From contig AP025042.1 of NCBI GenBank assembly GCA_036186865.1, positions 17,224,722 to 17,288,721 of the forward strand: 64,000 nucleotides of DNA. The letters run 5' to 3'. Every line of letters starts with the position of its first letter. The first letter of the stretch is position 1. Shown in pieces: positions 46,597-59,774 of this stretch. Position numbers and translations under genes: made by a program. The DNA comes from Eustoma russellianum (taxonomy: Eukaryota > Streptophyta > Magnoliopsida > Gentianales > Gentianaceae). Below the pieces are notes generated by a model. That model was not told the origin of the DNA and searched no databases. It saw only the letters and a program-made list of their open reading frames with translations.

Positions 46597-49500
46597 TGTA
46601 GGATCTGCAAGGCACCACTAGAAGGAAGGGGGGTTGAATAGGTGGTGCAGAAAGTGTGGTTTTCAAAATTTATTTAAACCTAAACAACTCAACTTCTGAA
46701 AACAGATTCTGTTTTCAGGACCAGTTTTAAAACATTTTTAAAACTAGGTTATAGGTATCCAAAAATTCTGAAATTTTGAGACAACTTAGCCTCAGATGTT
46801 ATGAGGGTCCCTAAAAAAACTTCAAATTAAAATTCAACCTTTAACCCCTTCAAAAACCGTTGGTGATCAGATTGCGCGAATCTGTCAGAAACGGTAGACG
46901 GTTTTGAAAAATTTAGTCCTATTTGTGTGTAAGTCCAAATGCTCTGAAAATTTAACCACTAACTCCTTATATACTATATTTAAGTGGGTTGAAACAGTTT
47001 TGCAAAATTCTTTTGGGAAGTAGGTCAATTACAATCAAAGTCTCAACCGTTGCAAGTCTGAAAATCACACTACACTAGTCTCAGAACTTTAGATGTTTGA
47101 TCGACTTATACTTATCCAAAATGGTTGAAACTTGTGCCAAATTAACCCTAGAACGTGTGACTATGTTTCTGAAAATTTTCGTGATTTTTAAAAGTCGTTT
47201 ACTATTTTTACGAACGCAAACAAAAAGAGTAAACTGTGCAGTAACAGAAAATAAATGCTGAAAGTAAATGGCACCGAGAATTTTATACTGGTTCGGTTAT
47301 AAACAACCTACTCCAGTCTTCAAGGAACACCTTCCTTGGTTCACACACGCAATACACCTTACCACAGGGTTGATAGAGTTACACACTAACTCCAACCCTT
47401 CACAAACCTTGTACGATGAATACAATTCGCACGAACACCACCACCTCGCAAGAATGAAGATTGATCATACCTTGATCAATCTTTTACAAAGATATGGAAT
47501 ATGTGGTGGTCTATAACAAGCCTATTCAAGATTGAAAATATGAATACAATAGGCTTTCAAGAAGAAAGAAAGAAAGAGAATGTAGAAGAAGAGGCTTAGG
47601 CGTTTTTGATCACTTTGTTTTGCAATGCTTGTGTTTGTCTTGTTTTTGCTCATCTTCTTTCCTTTTATTGCCATGTAGCTATCCCCTATAGGTATCCTCC
47701 CCCTCTTGAAAATTATCTTCTAAGTCCTTGGGAGAATGTAAGACATCATTGTGACATGGTCTTGCTTGTCATCTTCTTATTGGATGATCATTTAAGCTTT
47801 GCTTACTTGGCACTTCATGATAGGTTGAATGTTGTCATCATTGATGAATTGGAAAAATCTGAATATATCACTCAAACATGTGCCAATATCAATCATAAAA
47901 TTATTTATATAATACACAAGATTGTCACATAAATTGCAAGACAAAATTTCTTCCTTACAAAGCAAAACATTGGCCATGATGAATATTTACCATGCTGAAT
48001 TTTCAGCATGTGATACATGGAGTTAAAGTTCAAAATAATTCCATTTTTCTTTGATTTTTCTAATTAAAATGAATCACCAATTGATGGCAAATATCCTTAT
48101 CACATTAGAAATGAATTTGGACACCTTTATGACCTTCCATTCGGCCAAGACATACCACACACATGCTGAAAAATTTTCAGCATGTGTGATATATAAAATA
48201 TCACATTCTATGACTTTGAAAAAATATTCAAATTGCTTCCATTTCTTCTTCCAATCAATCACATAATTCAAGACACAAAATATACCTCATTTACTTGATA
48301 AAATTCGGCCATCCTTAGTTCAACATGCTGAAATTTTCAGCATGTGTTTCAAATGAGACAAAGTTTGAAATCTTACCATTTGTAGCTTCTCTCTTTAATT
48401 CATCAACATTGTATGATTGATTCTTGACCAATCAAAATGCCAACAAGGCTCCAAATAAGCTCCATCTCAGCTGTGATATGCGTGTATAATGTATATACAT
48501 GTGCTGAAAATTATTTTTGCTAACTTTGTAAAATAGTATACATTTAATAATACACACATGTTATATTCCAATCAGCCCTTAATTTAATTTTCTAGAACAC
48601 TTTAAGATGTATAATATATGTAAAAGTGTCTAGATACGTTTCATATGATGTGCCACAAATATTCCATGTGTTGTGTACGTAGAAAACCGAATTTTCGATA
48701 TTTATCGATTACCCGATTTTTCTCTAATTAAATTCCAACTTCTTGCACATGTTATATATATTATGTTACACATAATATATATAATATATACTTTAAATCT
48801 CAGCACTTGGCTGGTCTAAAGTGGCGCCATTAACATGTGACAAAATTAAAATTGGAATCTTCACATTTTGGCCTTAATGTGGGGTGATTTGCGTATGCCA
48901 ACATGGAAAGAATTTTTGACTGAAAACATTGCCATATGCACGAAATTTTTGAGGTGTAGGGGCTGGCCATCTATTTATGGCAAGTACGTGACATGTTGGC
49001 GAAGTTTCGGTATTCGCCCGATACGACAATTTTCGGTTTAGAACATTTTTACGTGTCGTATTTAATTTGTCATCACCATGTCTTATATCATATGATATAA
49101 GACTTGAATATACTCATAAATATGAGTTAAGTATATTGGTGTGACGTTAACGTACGTACGTAAAATATATAACGTGTCGGTAGTACGTTAGAATATATGT
49201 GTATGTGCTTTTAAAAAAAATGAAAATATATGTATATATATGTGTGTATGGCGTGTATATATTAATGAGGGAGGAGGAGAAGACTTTCATTCCTTAACCT
49301 TGTTGCCTTTGTGCCTTTTCCAAATGTGTCTTCCTTTAATGAACTACTTAGTTTTATTAACTAAGTACTTCACTTAATGAACTAGTTTAGTTCATTAATG
49401 GTGGCACCTGAAAATAGTATAAACACAACAAATGTTTTCCATATGATGTAAGCTTTAACGCTTCATGGCTCGTTAGTACGGCAACATTATATATGAGCTA

Positions 49501-49631
49501 AATAAGGTAAGTGATGAGCAATGTATCATGCATACATGTCTATCATGCACACGTTTTGTGTATATCATGCATGTTTTATGCTTTCATTTAAATCACATAT
49601 TTTGAAATCATTCAAACCCTTTTTCTCTACA
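46597..49631 (-). repeat. 5' LTR of element B, full length
   Basis: 3035 bp, TGTAGG to CTCTACA on the plus strand. The plus strand then enters gag of element A without a gap. Confidence 0.9.
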
Positions 49632-51413
49632 TATACTCATTGTATGAAGGACGTTTTTGATACGTCCTTGTGTGTGTGTGTGTAGTGCGTGGATGAAATG
49701 AATGCCGTGTATGCATCACTCTTTTCTTTTCATATCTATATGGTACAAAATTGTATTTCGCATGATATGAAGAGGAAGTGGGACATGATAAGGGACGAGC
49801 CGGTTTTTGCGTCATCTTAGACGCCATTTGAGGCTTTGGGGTGTCTACTTTCTTAGACACAACAAACTTACTTGGTTTGGTGGATACTTCATTAGTATCA
49901 ACGTATCCCAAACCCGTTTTGTCACTGTCATGCTTTTGTGATAAGATAATACGATGCAGCATGTTCGATCCCGTATCAAACTGTTTCATCATTTTCTCTA
50001 GGTCTATATTCCTTGATTTCAAATTTAAAATCTCGGATTTCATTTCGTTATTTTGAGTGGTTAATGATGAAATTTCTGTCTTCAATGCAGTAATGATGTA
50101 TGATGACTCTTTCTTTGAATCGTTTAATTGAGCGACAAGATTCTCGTTAGAAGATTCTAACAGTTTCTTATCTTCAATTAATTGCTTCTTTTCCTTAGCG
50201 AGAGTCTTAGTGAATTTATGCAATTCTAAATACTGACTAAAAAGATCATCATAAGAAGGCTCAGAGTTAGAATCAGAATCAGATGATACCTCATTAGATG
50301 CTTTGGATACAAAGCATACTTTTGCAGTCTCTTCTTCGGTTTCAATCTCGAAATCTGATGTATCACTCCAGGTGGAGGCCTTTAGAGCACGTTTCCTTTG
50401 CTTGGGTTCTGAGACGAGTCTATTCTTGTTCCGCTCCTTGTCAGGGTATTTATTTTTTGCTTTTCTTTATTGGGGCAGTCATATGATAAATGTCCAAGTT
50501 TGCCACATTCATAACATTTAACATCTTTATCATTTGACTTGTTCTTATTTCTTTTAGTTGTAGTACCCTTATTTTTGTTTCTAAATGACCTTCTCATAAG
50601 TTTTCTTAAGTCTTTAGCCAATAGAATTAGGTCATCGTTATCCGATTCAGAATCACTATCATCTACGTGATCGGAAGAAGTAGAGACGTATTCATTTGAT
50701 TTAAAAGCAATAGCTTTACCTTGTTTAGATGATTCCGATTTCCGTATGATGAGTTTATTTTCATGCACCTTAAGTGATCCAATTAACTCTTCCATCTTTA
50801 TTGAGTTTGTTTCTTTGCTTTCTTCTATTGCGGTTACTTTAGGGTCCCACTCTGATGGAGGGCTTCGTAAGACTCTCTGTACTTTTTCCTGCATGGTAAA
50901 AGCTTTACCAAGAGACTCAAGAGAATTGTAGATGTTAGTCAAACGAAGATCCATATCAACAATAGATTCATTAGACAATAGTTTAAACGACTCAAGTGTG
51001 GACATAAGCATGTTTATTTTTGACTCTTTTACTTGACTCGTGCCTTCGTGTTTCATTTCAAGTATCCTCCATATTTCTTGTGCACTAGAATAGTTTGAGA
51101 CATAACTGGACTCACTCTTACTTAATCCGTTTAGGAGCAATTGCATAGCCCTAGCATTCATGCTAAGTTTCTTTTTATCATCACTCGTATATTCTTGTCT
51201 AGGTTTAACAACTTCTAGTGTGACTCTGTCTACGGTGGATAACTTAGATGGAACAAAAGTATCATCTTCTATAATCGACCAAAGATCAATATCTATTGCC
51301 ATAAGAAAAAGTTTCATTCTTAGTTTCCATTGAATGAACGACTCACCGTCAAAAAGAGGAGTCCTTTAGCTCGACATATCTTCTTGCTCGGTTTTGAGAT
51401 TTATGGTTGCCAT
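49632..51413 (-). pseudogene. Gag of element A, cut at its C-terminus by B
   Basis: Starts at 51413 (MATINLKTEQEDMSS), then Gln to stop (CAA to TAA) before RTPLFDGESF. 51317-50382 is open with the gag core (LMAIDIDLWSIIED, SLGKAFTMQEKVQ) and the zinc knuckle CYECGKLGHLSYDC near 50520. A small deletion near 50450 shifts the frame after NKEKQ. The coiled coil 50223-49950 and the HTHTRTYQKRPSYNEY tail follow, and the frame runs into the LTR of B at 49631, stopping after NEYM. Its C-terminal remainder and all of A's protease to RT are gone. Confidence 0.9.
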
Positions 51414-51451
51414 CTCACTGAATCGTTGGATCCTTTGTAGTGAGTGTTCCT

Positions 51452-51465
51452 GCGCTCTGATACCA
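51452..51465 (-). promoter_or_regulatory. Primer-binding site of element A
   Basis: Minus strand TGGTATCAGAGCGC adjoining the 5' LTR of A, identical to that of B. Confidence 0.9.
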
Positions 51466-51467
51466 CT

Positions 51468-54400
51468 TGTAGGATCTGCAAGGCACCACTAGAAGGGGGG
51501 GTGAATAGTTGGTGCGGAAAGTGTGGTTTTTAAAATTTGTTTTAAACCAAACAACTCAACTTCTGAAAACAAATTCTGTTTTCAGGACCAGTTTTCAAAC
51601 GTTTTTAAAACTAGGTTGTAGGTCTTCAAAAATTCTGAAATTTTGAGAGAACTTAGCCTCAGATGTTATGAGTGTCTCCTAACAATTTCAGATTTAAATT
51701 CAACCTTTAACCCCTTCAAACATCGTTAGTGGTCAGATTGCGCGAATCTGCCAGAAACGGTAGACTGTTTTGAAAAATTTATTCCTATTTGTTCTTAACT
51801 CCGATTGCTCTGAAATTTTAACCACTAACCCCTTATATGTTTTATTTAAATGTTTTGAAACAGTTTTGAAAAATTCTTTCGGAAAGTTAGTCAAATACAC
51901 TCAAAGTCTCAACCTTTGCAAGCCTAAAAATCAGACTGCACTAGTCTCAGAACTTTGGATGTTTGATTGACTTATACTTATCCAAAAGGGTTGAAACTTG
52001 TGACAAATTAACCCTAAGACGTGTGGCTATGTTTCTGGAATTTTTCGTAATTTTTGAAAATTGTTTACTATTTTTACGAACATAAACAAAAAGAGTAAAC
52101 AGTGTAGAAACAGAATATAAGTGCTGAAAGTAAATGACACTGAGAATTTTATATTGGTTCGGTTATAAACAACCTACTCTAGTCTTCGAGGAACACCTTC
52201 CTCAGTTCACACTAGTCATACAACGCAAATACACCTTACCATCGGGTTGATGGAGTTACACACCAACTCCAACCCTTTACAAACCTTGTACGATGAATAC
52301 AATTCGCACGAACACCACCACCTTGCAAGAATGAAGATTGATCACACCTTGATCATTCTTTTACAAAGATATAAAATGTGTGGTGGTCTAAGATAAGCCT
52401 ATTCAAGAATATGAATATAAGTACAATAGGCTTTCAAGAAAAAGAAAGAAAGAGAGTGTAGAAGAAAGGAGTGCTAGGCGTTTTTGATCCTTGAATTTGC
52501 AATGCTTGTTCTTGTCTTTTGTTTTTGCTTATCTCCTTTCAATTTAAGCAACATGGCCGTCCTCCCTTGATGCTCTCCCCTCTTGAAAATTTTCTTCTAA
52601 GTCCTTGGGAGAATCTGTGGCATCATTGTGACATGATCTTGCTTACTTGGCACCTTCTCATTGGATGATCATTTAAACTTTGCTTACTTGGCACTTCATG
52701 ATTGGTTGAATGTTGTCATCATTTGATGACTTGGAAAATCTGAAAATTCCACTAAAAGCATGTGCCAAAATCAACATAAATTATTTGCCATAACTCATAA
52801 GATTATCATCCAAATCAAGCAAGATAATATTTCTCCACACAAGGTTACAAATATCGGCCATAAGTGCACTTGACATGCTGAAATTTTAGCATGTGATACA
52901 TGGTGATAAAATTCAAAATACTTTCAAATTTTCATTGATTTTTCTTTTAAAACAAATCACCAATTTGTAGCAAATATTCTTATCAAATTGGAAATGAAAT
53001 TTGGACAATAATAAGGCCTAGAATTCAGCCAAGGTTTATTCCACAAGGCTGAAAAATTTCAGCATGTGTGATATTCAAGATATCACATTTTATGGCTTTG
53101 TATTTCATTCAAATTACTTCCATTTTTTCTTTCAATTAACCACATATTTCAAGACACAAATTATATGCTCATTAATCCCAAAAATTGGCCAGCTATAACT
53201 ATACATGCTGAAATTTTCAGCATGTGTTTCAATTTAGATAAAATTTGAATCATTACCTTTTGTAGCTTCTTTCTTTAAATCACCAACATTGTATGATTGA
53301 TTCTTGACCAATCAATATGCCAACAAGACTCCACATATGCTCAATCTCAGCTGTATAGGGCGTGTCTAACATGTATTGCATGTGCTGAATTTTATTTTTG
53401 CGAACTTTGTAAAATAGTGCACATTTAAGAATACACACATGTTATATTCCAGCCAGCCCTTAATTTAATTTTCTAGAACACTTTAAGATGTATGAAATAT
53501 GTAAACAATGTCTAGATACGTGTCATATGATGTGCCAAAAATGTTCCATGTATTGTGTACGTACAACACCGAATTTTCGATGTTTATCGATTACCCGATT
53601 TTTCTCTAATTATATTCTAACTTTTTGCACATGTTATATATATTATGTTACACATAATATATATAATATAAACTTTAATTCTCAGCTCTTGGTTGGTCTA
53701 AAGTGGCGCCATTAACATATGACAAAATTGAAATTGGAATCTCCACAATTTGGCCTTAATGTGGGGTGATTTGCGTGTGCCAACATGGAATAATTTTATG
53801 GCTGGAAATATCATCATATGCACGAAAATAATAATGATTTTTGAGGTATAGGGGCTGACAATTTATTTATGGCAAGTACGTGACACGTTGGCGAAGTTTC
53901 GGTATTCGTTCGATACAACAATTTTTGGTTTAGAACCTTTTAACGTGTCGTATTTAATTTGTCATCACCATGACTTATATCATATGATATAAGACCTGAG
54001 TATACTCATAAATATGAGTTACGTATGGTGGTGTGACGTTATAACGTGTCGGTAGTACGTTGGAATACATGTGTATGTGCCTTTTTCAAAAAATTTGAAA
54101 ATATATTTTTATATATGTATATGCCGTGTATATTGAGTGAGGAGAGGAGGAGAAGACTTTCCTTTCTTGGTCTTGTTGCCTTTGTGCCTTGTTCAAATGT
54201 AGCTTCCTTTAATGAACTACTTAGTTTAATTAACTAAGTACTTCACTTAATGAACTAGTTTAGTTCATTAATGGTGGCACCTGAAAATAGTATAAACACA
54301 ACAAATGTTTGCCATTTGATGTAAGCTTTAAAGCTTCATGGCTCGTTAGTACGGCAACATTATATATGAACTATATAAGGCATGTAATATGCAATGCACA

Positions 54401-54473
54401 TTTATCTTATGCACGTTTTTAAGCTCATTTAAATCATATATTTTGAAATCACTCAAACCCCCTTTTCTCTACA
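51468..54473 (-). repeat. 5' LTR of element A
   Basis: 3006 bp, partner of 31056-34066. The acgtacgtacg block present in other copies is partly lost near 54040. Confidence 0.9.
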
Positions 54474-54478
54474 TGGGA

Positions 54479-54553
54479 CCCACTAAAGCTGACAATTACT
54501 GACTAACATGGATATCCTTTCTCATATTCAGCAGCCAGGTTTTGGGTTTATCA
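54479..54553 (-). repeat. 3' LTR of element C, terminal part
   Basis: The end of C's LTR separated from 29989-31055 by element A. It ends TATCA. The following tttgcccccag is the reverse of a gggggcaaa polypurine tract, which places C's interior to the right and its orientation on the minus strand. Confidence 0.65.
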
Positions 54554-54947
54554 TTTGCCCCCAGATTAGTTTGGCTAAGCTGACCAGCGAGGATAGGCTA
54601 ATCTGTTTAGAACTTTACGTTATGCTCGACTGAAGTGGGGTGACGTTTCAACCTCTGATTAGGCAGTGTCAGGTAATTAATGAAAAGTGGGAGCTGGCGC
54701 AGACAAAGAGGCGGTAATCATTACCTCTTTTTGGCGATTTACGGTTCCAACAACAGTCTTTATGAGGAGTTGCCTGGGGCCAAGAGATATGGCTTAAATA
54801 AACGTTTCCTGGTGGCGCTTAAAATCTCATTTCATTTTGCTCTATTCGTCGTCTTCTTCCCAGCAGTCTCTCTGGTCTTTTGTCCGGCAATTTCTCTGTT
54901 TTTTCCATCCTCTTCCTTTCCATCATCCGTAAGTTTTTCCTCTCCTT

Positions 54948-57387
54948 ATGGTTTCTTCTTCCTCTGACTCTCAAAATGTCTCTGAGGCTGCTTCTTACGC
55001 CGGCGATGGCGCAGGGAATTACGTTTCCTCGTCTTCATCGGAAAGAACAGTTTCCAGTGACGATTGTCCTTTACAGAGGTCGCGCAAAGTGGCTGGAAGC
55101 CTTGTTAGGCCCAGCATAGAGGCTGAGCCTAGCGGCGCCATCACTCTGATAGATTCTTCGTCATGGCAGCCAAATGTTGCCCCTGCTTTAGCAAATGTGA
55201 ACCCTCCTATGCTGCAAGGAGCTTCCTCTTCAGGGACGGAAGTGGTTTATAGCGGTTCTCCGTCTACTCAGGTGCAGGAGTCCACCATTACCTTGACCGC
55301 TTCTGAGCTCACTCGCATCTGCGAAGTGTATAGGATAGACCAGAGTTTATTCAATCCTCTTTTACCCCTTCCTGGCCAGACGATATATGATCCTCCGGTA
55401 GGCTATGAGGCAATTTATGAAAAGCATTTTAGGTCTGGGTTTAGCTTGCCTGTCGCTGAACCCTTAAGACGAATACTGGAATTCTATAGGCTTAGATTGT
55501 CTCAAATAAAACCTAACGGTCTGAAGGTGATAGTTTGTTTTCTTCTTTTCTTGAGAGCAGTAGAGACTAGATTTGACACTAGAGTTTTCTTGGGCTTGTT
55601 CATGTGCAAATCTTCGAATAGCTGGTATTATTTCAGCAAGTGGGCCCCTACTAGTGAGTTTAATTTTTCCGTCAAGATCCTGTCCTTCACCAAAAATTGG
55701 AAGGGTCGGTTCTTTTATATTAAGAAAGAAGGGATGCCTGACTTGGACATCTGGAAATCAAGCAAGTCAAGCAACTTGAAGCCGAGTCAGGAATTTTGTG
55801 ATGAAGCATGAAGGCTACAGAATCTATCTTCAACCATTGATTGACAGAGGGTGGACAAGTCAATCCTGGAGGTGGCCGACCTGGGCCACCTGGCCTCAAG
55901 TCAAAGTTTTTAAGCCCTTGACCAAACAAGCTTAGATATCGTTAAGGGTAGGTCTTTGTCTGGTTGCATAATTCCTGAGATGATCCGTTCATAAGATGCT
56001 AAAAATTCTGGTATTTGTGTAGGCTCAATGACTCCTGGCGGTAGTGGGGTTGCAGTCTGCATTATAGAAGCCGCATCTCGGAAGAAGTCCCAAAGGCCAA
56101 GGGCAGAGCCTGTGGCAGATCGTGCTCCTGCTGAAGTTCTTCCTCCGGCTGGAGTAATCTCTCCAGTGGATGCTCCTGAGGCGTAGCAGACCACAGGGGT
56201 TTTTCAGGCTCAAACTGATGTAGAATTGCCTGACCCTGTTGAGTCTGCGCCTGCTGAGCCTTGTATTTGCTTAAACTTTGTTGTTTCTATCTTTCTGTAG
56301 GCTCAGGGTTTGATGGCAAACTTATCCTTCGAGTTTTTTGCAGCACTGCCAACTTTGGAAGGGGGAGGTGACACTGCTGAAAATCTGCCATGGATTCCAG
56401 CCTTTGCTGAACCAGAAAAATCAACAGATACGGCAGCAGGTCCAAACTTATAACCGAGGAAAAGGCACCGAGGCAAAAGCTCGTCTATCCCAGCTGAGAT
56501 AATCTCATCTCGACAACCAAAGGCGCCGAGATTGGTTCTTGGGAAATTCTTGGAGTTGGATTTAGTAGCTGATCCTGCCGTGGCCATGAGGCTGAACAAT
56601 CTGACAGTTCTGCCTACTGATCGCCAGGAGATTAAGGCTATGAAGTGGGAGCACCTCACCACTTCTTTTCAGAGTAATATTGCCTTGGTAAGTGGTTTTT
56701 CTTAAAATATATTTTGCTGTACTACAAGTTTTATAACCTTGCTCTTCCATTAAGCAGGTTCGAGCCCAGGAGCTTAAAATCATTTCGAGAGTAGATGGGT
56801 TGAGCAGGGCCCTTAAAGCCAAAAATCATGAATGCAAAGAAGTCATTCAACTCAATGCCGAACTGACCAAAGAAGTGGCAGCCTTAAAGTCGGAGAATTC
56901 TTCACTCCGTGAGGAGAAAGCAGAGGCTGATGCGCGGCTAGCAACTTCCAACTCCAAGGTGGATGAGCTGCAGGACAACAAGCTGATTTAGGGCTTTCTT
57001 CAACTCAAGCGCTGTCACAGACATAGTCATAGATAGAGTCTCTGCGGAAGGAACTAGAGGCTGCAATGAAGAGAGAAAGTGGCCTGGAGCAACAACTAGC
57101 ACAACTGTCTCAGTCAGTTAAACAACAAGTTGCTGATGTAAAAAATTGAAGGAGTAGCCGAGTTCAAGCAGCCTGAGTTCTTTGAAGAAAATATAGTACT
57201 TCTGCAGAGTTCTGGTATGGAGATGGGCCAGATAAGGACAATTGATGTCTGCTCAAAAGTATGCCCCCAGTTGAACAAGGGAGATCCTCGAATCACTCAG
57301 CTGTATAACCTTGCAGTAGAACTTGACTTTGAGGCACGTTTGGAAAAATTCAAGAGTGGGGCTGATCTGAGGGACACTGAAGAGTAG
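54948..57387 (+). pseudogene. Antisense extra ORF of Tat element C, with intron, several stops
   Basis: A long plus-strand coding region opposite to C's gag. 54948-55811 is open: a Ser-rich N-terminus, then from about residue 110 a conserved block (LTASELTRICEVYRI, PLPGQTIYDPPVGYEAIYEK, PLRRILEFYRLRLSQIKPNG, FLLFLRAVETR) found in many plant proteins annotated as putative plant transposon protein, commonly in or near Tat-type gypsy elements. After it come scattered stops, a Pro/Ala region, and FFAALPTLEGGGD at 56335. A 70-bp intron (gtaagt 56688 to gcag 56757) joins NIAL to VRAQELKIISR. A coiled coil follows (56800-56991, LNAELTKEVAALKSEN), and the C-terminus reads VAEFKQPEFFEEN to DLRDTEE, stop 57385-57387. 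Function unknown. Confidence 0.75.
56688..56757 (+). other. Probable intron in the antisense ORF
   Basis: Starts gtaagt, ends ttaagcag, 70 bp, T-rich, with an in-frame stop inside. Removing it keeps the frame between the NIAL block and the VRAQELK coiled-coil block. A second likely 3' splice site with a T-rich tract (ctttctgtag) is at about 56300, before AQGLMAN. Confidence 0.6.
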
Positions 57388-58900
57388 ACATAAGTTCCTT
57401 TGTACTTAGGTTTGAGGTGAATAGTCCTTCTACTTTCTGAACCTTTCACTGAATATTTGCCGTTATCTTTATTTTTGCAAATCATCTTACTTATATGAGC
57501 ATTAGCTTCCTTGTGCTTAAAGACTTAGTAGTTTTAAGCGGCCAAGTATGGCATTGTCAAACCTGCGACTCATTAAAAGGATAAGATAAACTTAAAAAGT
57601 TAAATAAAAATAAACCTGTTATCCAGCTAGGCCGAGCCTGCTTAAGAGTAAGAGATGGGCCTGTTAAGATGTTAGGCATAGCTGAAAGTCCTGGCTTAAA
57701 ATGTCCAAAGACTATTGGCCGAGATACTCGAACTGGGACTAGCCGAGATGAATCCACTTGGATATAAGTAGAACCCTTTAAGGTCGAACTGGCTGAACTG
57801 GTAAGGTCGAAGTTTCCTTGGTGACGGCCGATGTGGATCCCTTTGAAACCATAAAGCAATGATCAGAGGTGACCACTTAGGTTATTTTCCTGGGGTGACC
57901 ATTTAGGTCATCCTTTTAGGGGTGCAAAACCTGTCACGTCCTGGATCCTCTTAAAACAATAAGGCAGATGATAACTGTGACAACTTAGGTCATTTTTCCA
58001 GAAGCGCGAAACCTGTCGCGTCCGAGGTTCCCTTAAAACCATAAGGCAGGGAACAAAGGTGACCACTTAGGTCTTAAGGTCTAGGTTTCTCTTGTAACGG
58101 CCAATGTGAGTCTCCTTAAAACCATACGGCAGAGGTCAGAGGTGACCACTTAGATTATTTTCACGGGGTGACCATTTAGGTCATCCTTTTGGGAGTGTGA
58201 TACCTGTTGCATTCGGGATCCTCTTAAAACCATAAGGCAGAGGCTAAATGTGACCGCTTAGGTCATTTTTCCAGAAGGGCGAAACCTATCGCGTCCGGGT
58301 TCCCTTAAAACCATAAGGCAGAGAACAAAGGTGATCACTTAGGTCTTAAGGCCCATGTTTCCCTTGTAATGGCTAATGTGAGTCCCCTTAAAACCATAAC
58401 GCAGAGAACTTTAAAGAATCGAGGTGAACCACTGATAAGCCTTAAAGCCGATGTTCCCTAAAGGCGGTTGAATGCGCCAGGGTGAACCCCTGATAAGACG
58501 TACGGCCAAGGTAAACCTTTACAATTGTCAGAATGAACCTGCTTTGTATCTGAACAGCTTGTTTGCAATAGAAAATATGAAACAAGTATTGAACAAGTAC
58601 TTATTTTTCCCAAAATATAAAAGGATTTGGATACAGGCCTAGCACTTGGACTGATGACCTTCAGGTTGGCGGTCCTAGACTTTAAGCCGGAATTCCATAG
58701 AAATCTGTATAAGGAACTACTTCAGCTCGGTGTCTGTACAGGACCAATTCCAGGTAAGCTGAGATGACCTTGGCAGCTTTCCTTGGCTCTCAGTAGGCCA
58801 ATCTGCCTAGGTCAGCCTTATCCGTTCGGAGTCTCGCTGCATCTGACCATCCATATCTGGGTCTTTATCCTTAGGAGACCTGCGTCGATGATCAGATCGG
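57388..58900. other. Non-coding interior of element C
   Basis: Between the antisense ORF and the gag remnant, where pol would be expected. It holds the tandem array listed next and otherwise no readable domain on either strand. Confidence 0.6.
57790..58410 (+). repeat. ~274-bp tandem repeat in element C, about 2.3 copies
   Basis: The word gtgaccacttag with the following ggggtgaccatttaggtcatcc recurs at about 57866 and 58140, and the boundary word atgtgagtc...cttaaaaccata at about 57830, 58105 and 58375, a period near 274 bp. Each unit contains subrepeats of cttaaaaccataaggcag plus tgaccacttaggtc. Tandem repeats next to the extra ORF are typical of Tat-lineage elements. Confidence 0.75.
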
Positions 58901-58909
58901 CACCTTTCA

Positions 58910-59590
58910 TCAGGAGGGGGCTGAGTGAAAATCTAGCCTATTAGACAACCTTGACCTGGGGTTGTAATGACGTTGCAAGTAGCCTAGCTCAATTAGGCGC
59001 TCAATTTCAAGGGTGATTTGTCTATAGTCTTCTGTATCATGCCCGATCTCATGGTGAAAAAAGTAGTACAGTTGCAGATCCCTTTTTTGAATAGGGCCCG
59101 ATAAGGGTTTAGGATCTTTGGCTAGGCCTTCTCTCCTTACGACGGATAAAATATGAGCCTTGTAGGCCAAAATAGACACTTATTCCTTACCTCGACCTCC
59201 CAATCGCATATGAGCAGTGCGTCTTTCCCGTGATTAGGCCTTGGCCTCTTTGTCAACTTCTCTGCCACATCTGAGTGGCAACAGCGCTTCTTGTGTGCAT
59301 TTCAAGTGGTATTCCAGAGCTTCTAAAGGCTCAGTCATGAATTGCTGGCGACTAGGTCGCTAACATGCATGCCTGGCCTCGGCCATAAGTTGAGGATAGT
59401 ACTGGCGGTGAGTTGGGGAGTATTCCATGCGCTCTCTTCGCTGAGGAGAGTCACTAGGATGGGCCTCGCTGGTCCAGCAATTAGAGCGTTTCCTTTCATC
59501 TCTCTCACTACCGCCTGGAACACGTTTGGATTTTGGGCCATATATTAAAAACCCCTATGTGCTCCTCATATGTGAATTTGGCAACGGGAT
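58910..59590 (-). pseudogene. Gag C-terminal remnant of Tat element C
   Basis: At 59179-58910 the minus strand reads YYFFHHEIGHDTEDYRQITL followed by EIERLIELGYLQRH. This matches the conserved block after gypsy Tat gag, normally YCxFHxxxGHxTxxCxxLkxxIExLIxxGxL, with both Cys positions changed (to Tyr), so the zinc knuckle-like motif is lost. Upstream (59541-59190) is an Arg-rich, low-complexity region in shifting frames. The N-terminal capsid part expected nearer the primer site is absent. Confidence 0.6.
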
Positions 59591-59774
59591 TTGATGACTT
59601 TGCCGGACCTGGAGAACCTTGTTCAAGTTGAGGTCAAGTGGAGCGTGGATGTCTTTGAGATGTTTCAGATTTCCTGTCCCCTTTTTGATTGCTTCTATCC
59701 ATCTTTCCAATGATGCACGATAGGCTTGTTTCCTAGAGAGCTTTTTAAGGACTGATATTAGAAAGAGTCGGAGG

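Larger units (their letters stand above)
34643..49631 (-). mobile_element. Sirevirus element B, minus strand, nested in gag of A
   Basis: 3' LTR 34643-37077 (outer 600 bp lost), polypurine cluster 37078-37265, pol 40418-37325, gag split at 40664/45288 by solo LTR F, primer-binding site 46581-46594, and complete 5' LTR 46597-49631. Its outer 5' LTR edge at 49631 abuts gag of A in the middle of the NEY codons. Pol has several stops and shifts but every domain can be followed. Confidence 0.9.
31056..54473 (-). mobile_element. Sirevirus element A, minus strand, inside the LTR of C and itself interrupted by B
   Basis: Outer LTRs 31056-34066 (3') and 51468-54473 (5') are both full length, with TGTAGG and CTACA ends. 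Of its interior only the RNase H end (34303-34645), the polypurine cluster, and gag (51413-49632) remain. Element B occupies 34643-49631. Protease, integrase and RT of A are missing: they were lost in a deletion that also removed the outer 600 bp of B's 3' LTR. Confidence 0.85.

Noticed and set aside
55910..56822. Minus-strand frames opposite the antisense ORF of C
   Set aside because: The plus strand has family-recognisable blocks, coiled coil and intron. The minus-strand peptides resemble nothing and are mirror frames.
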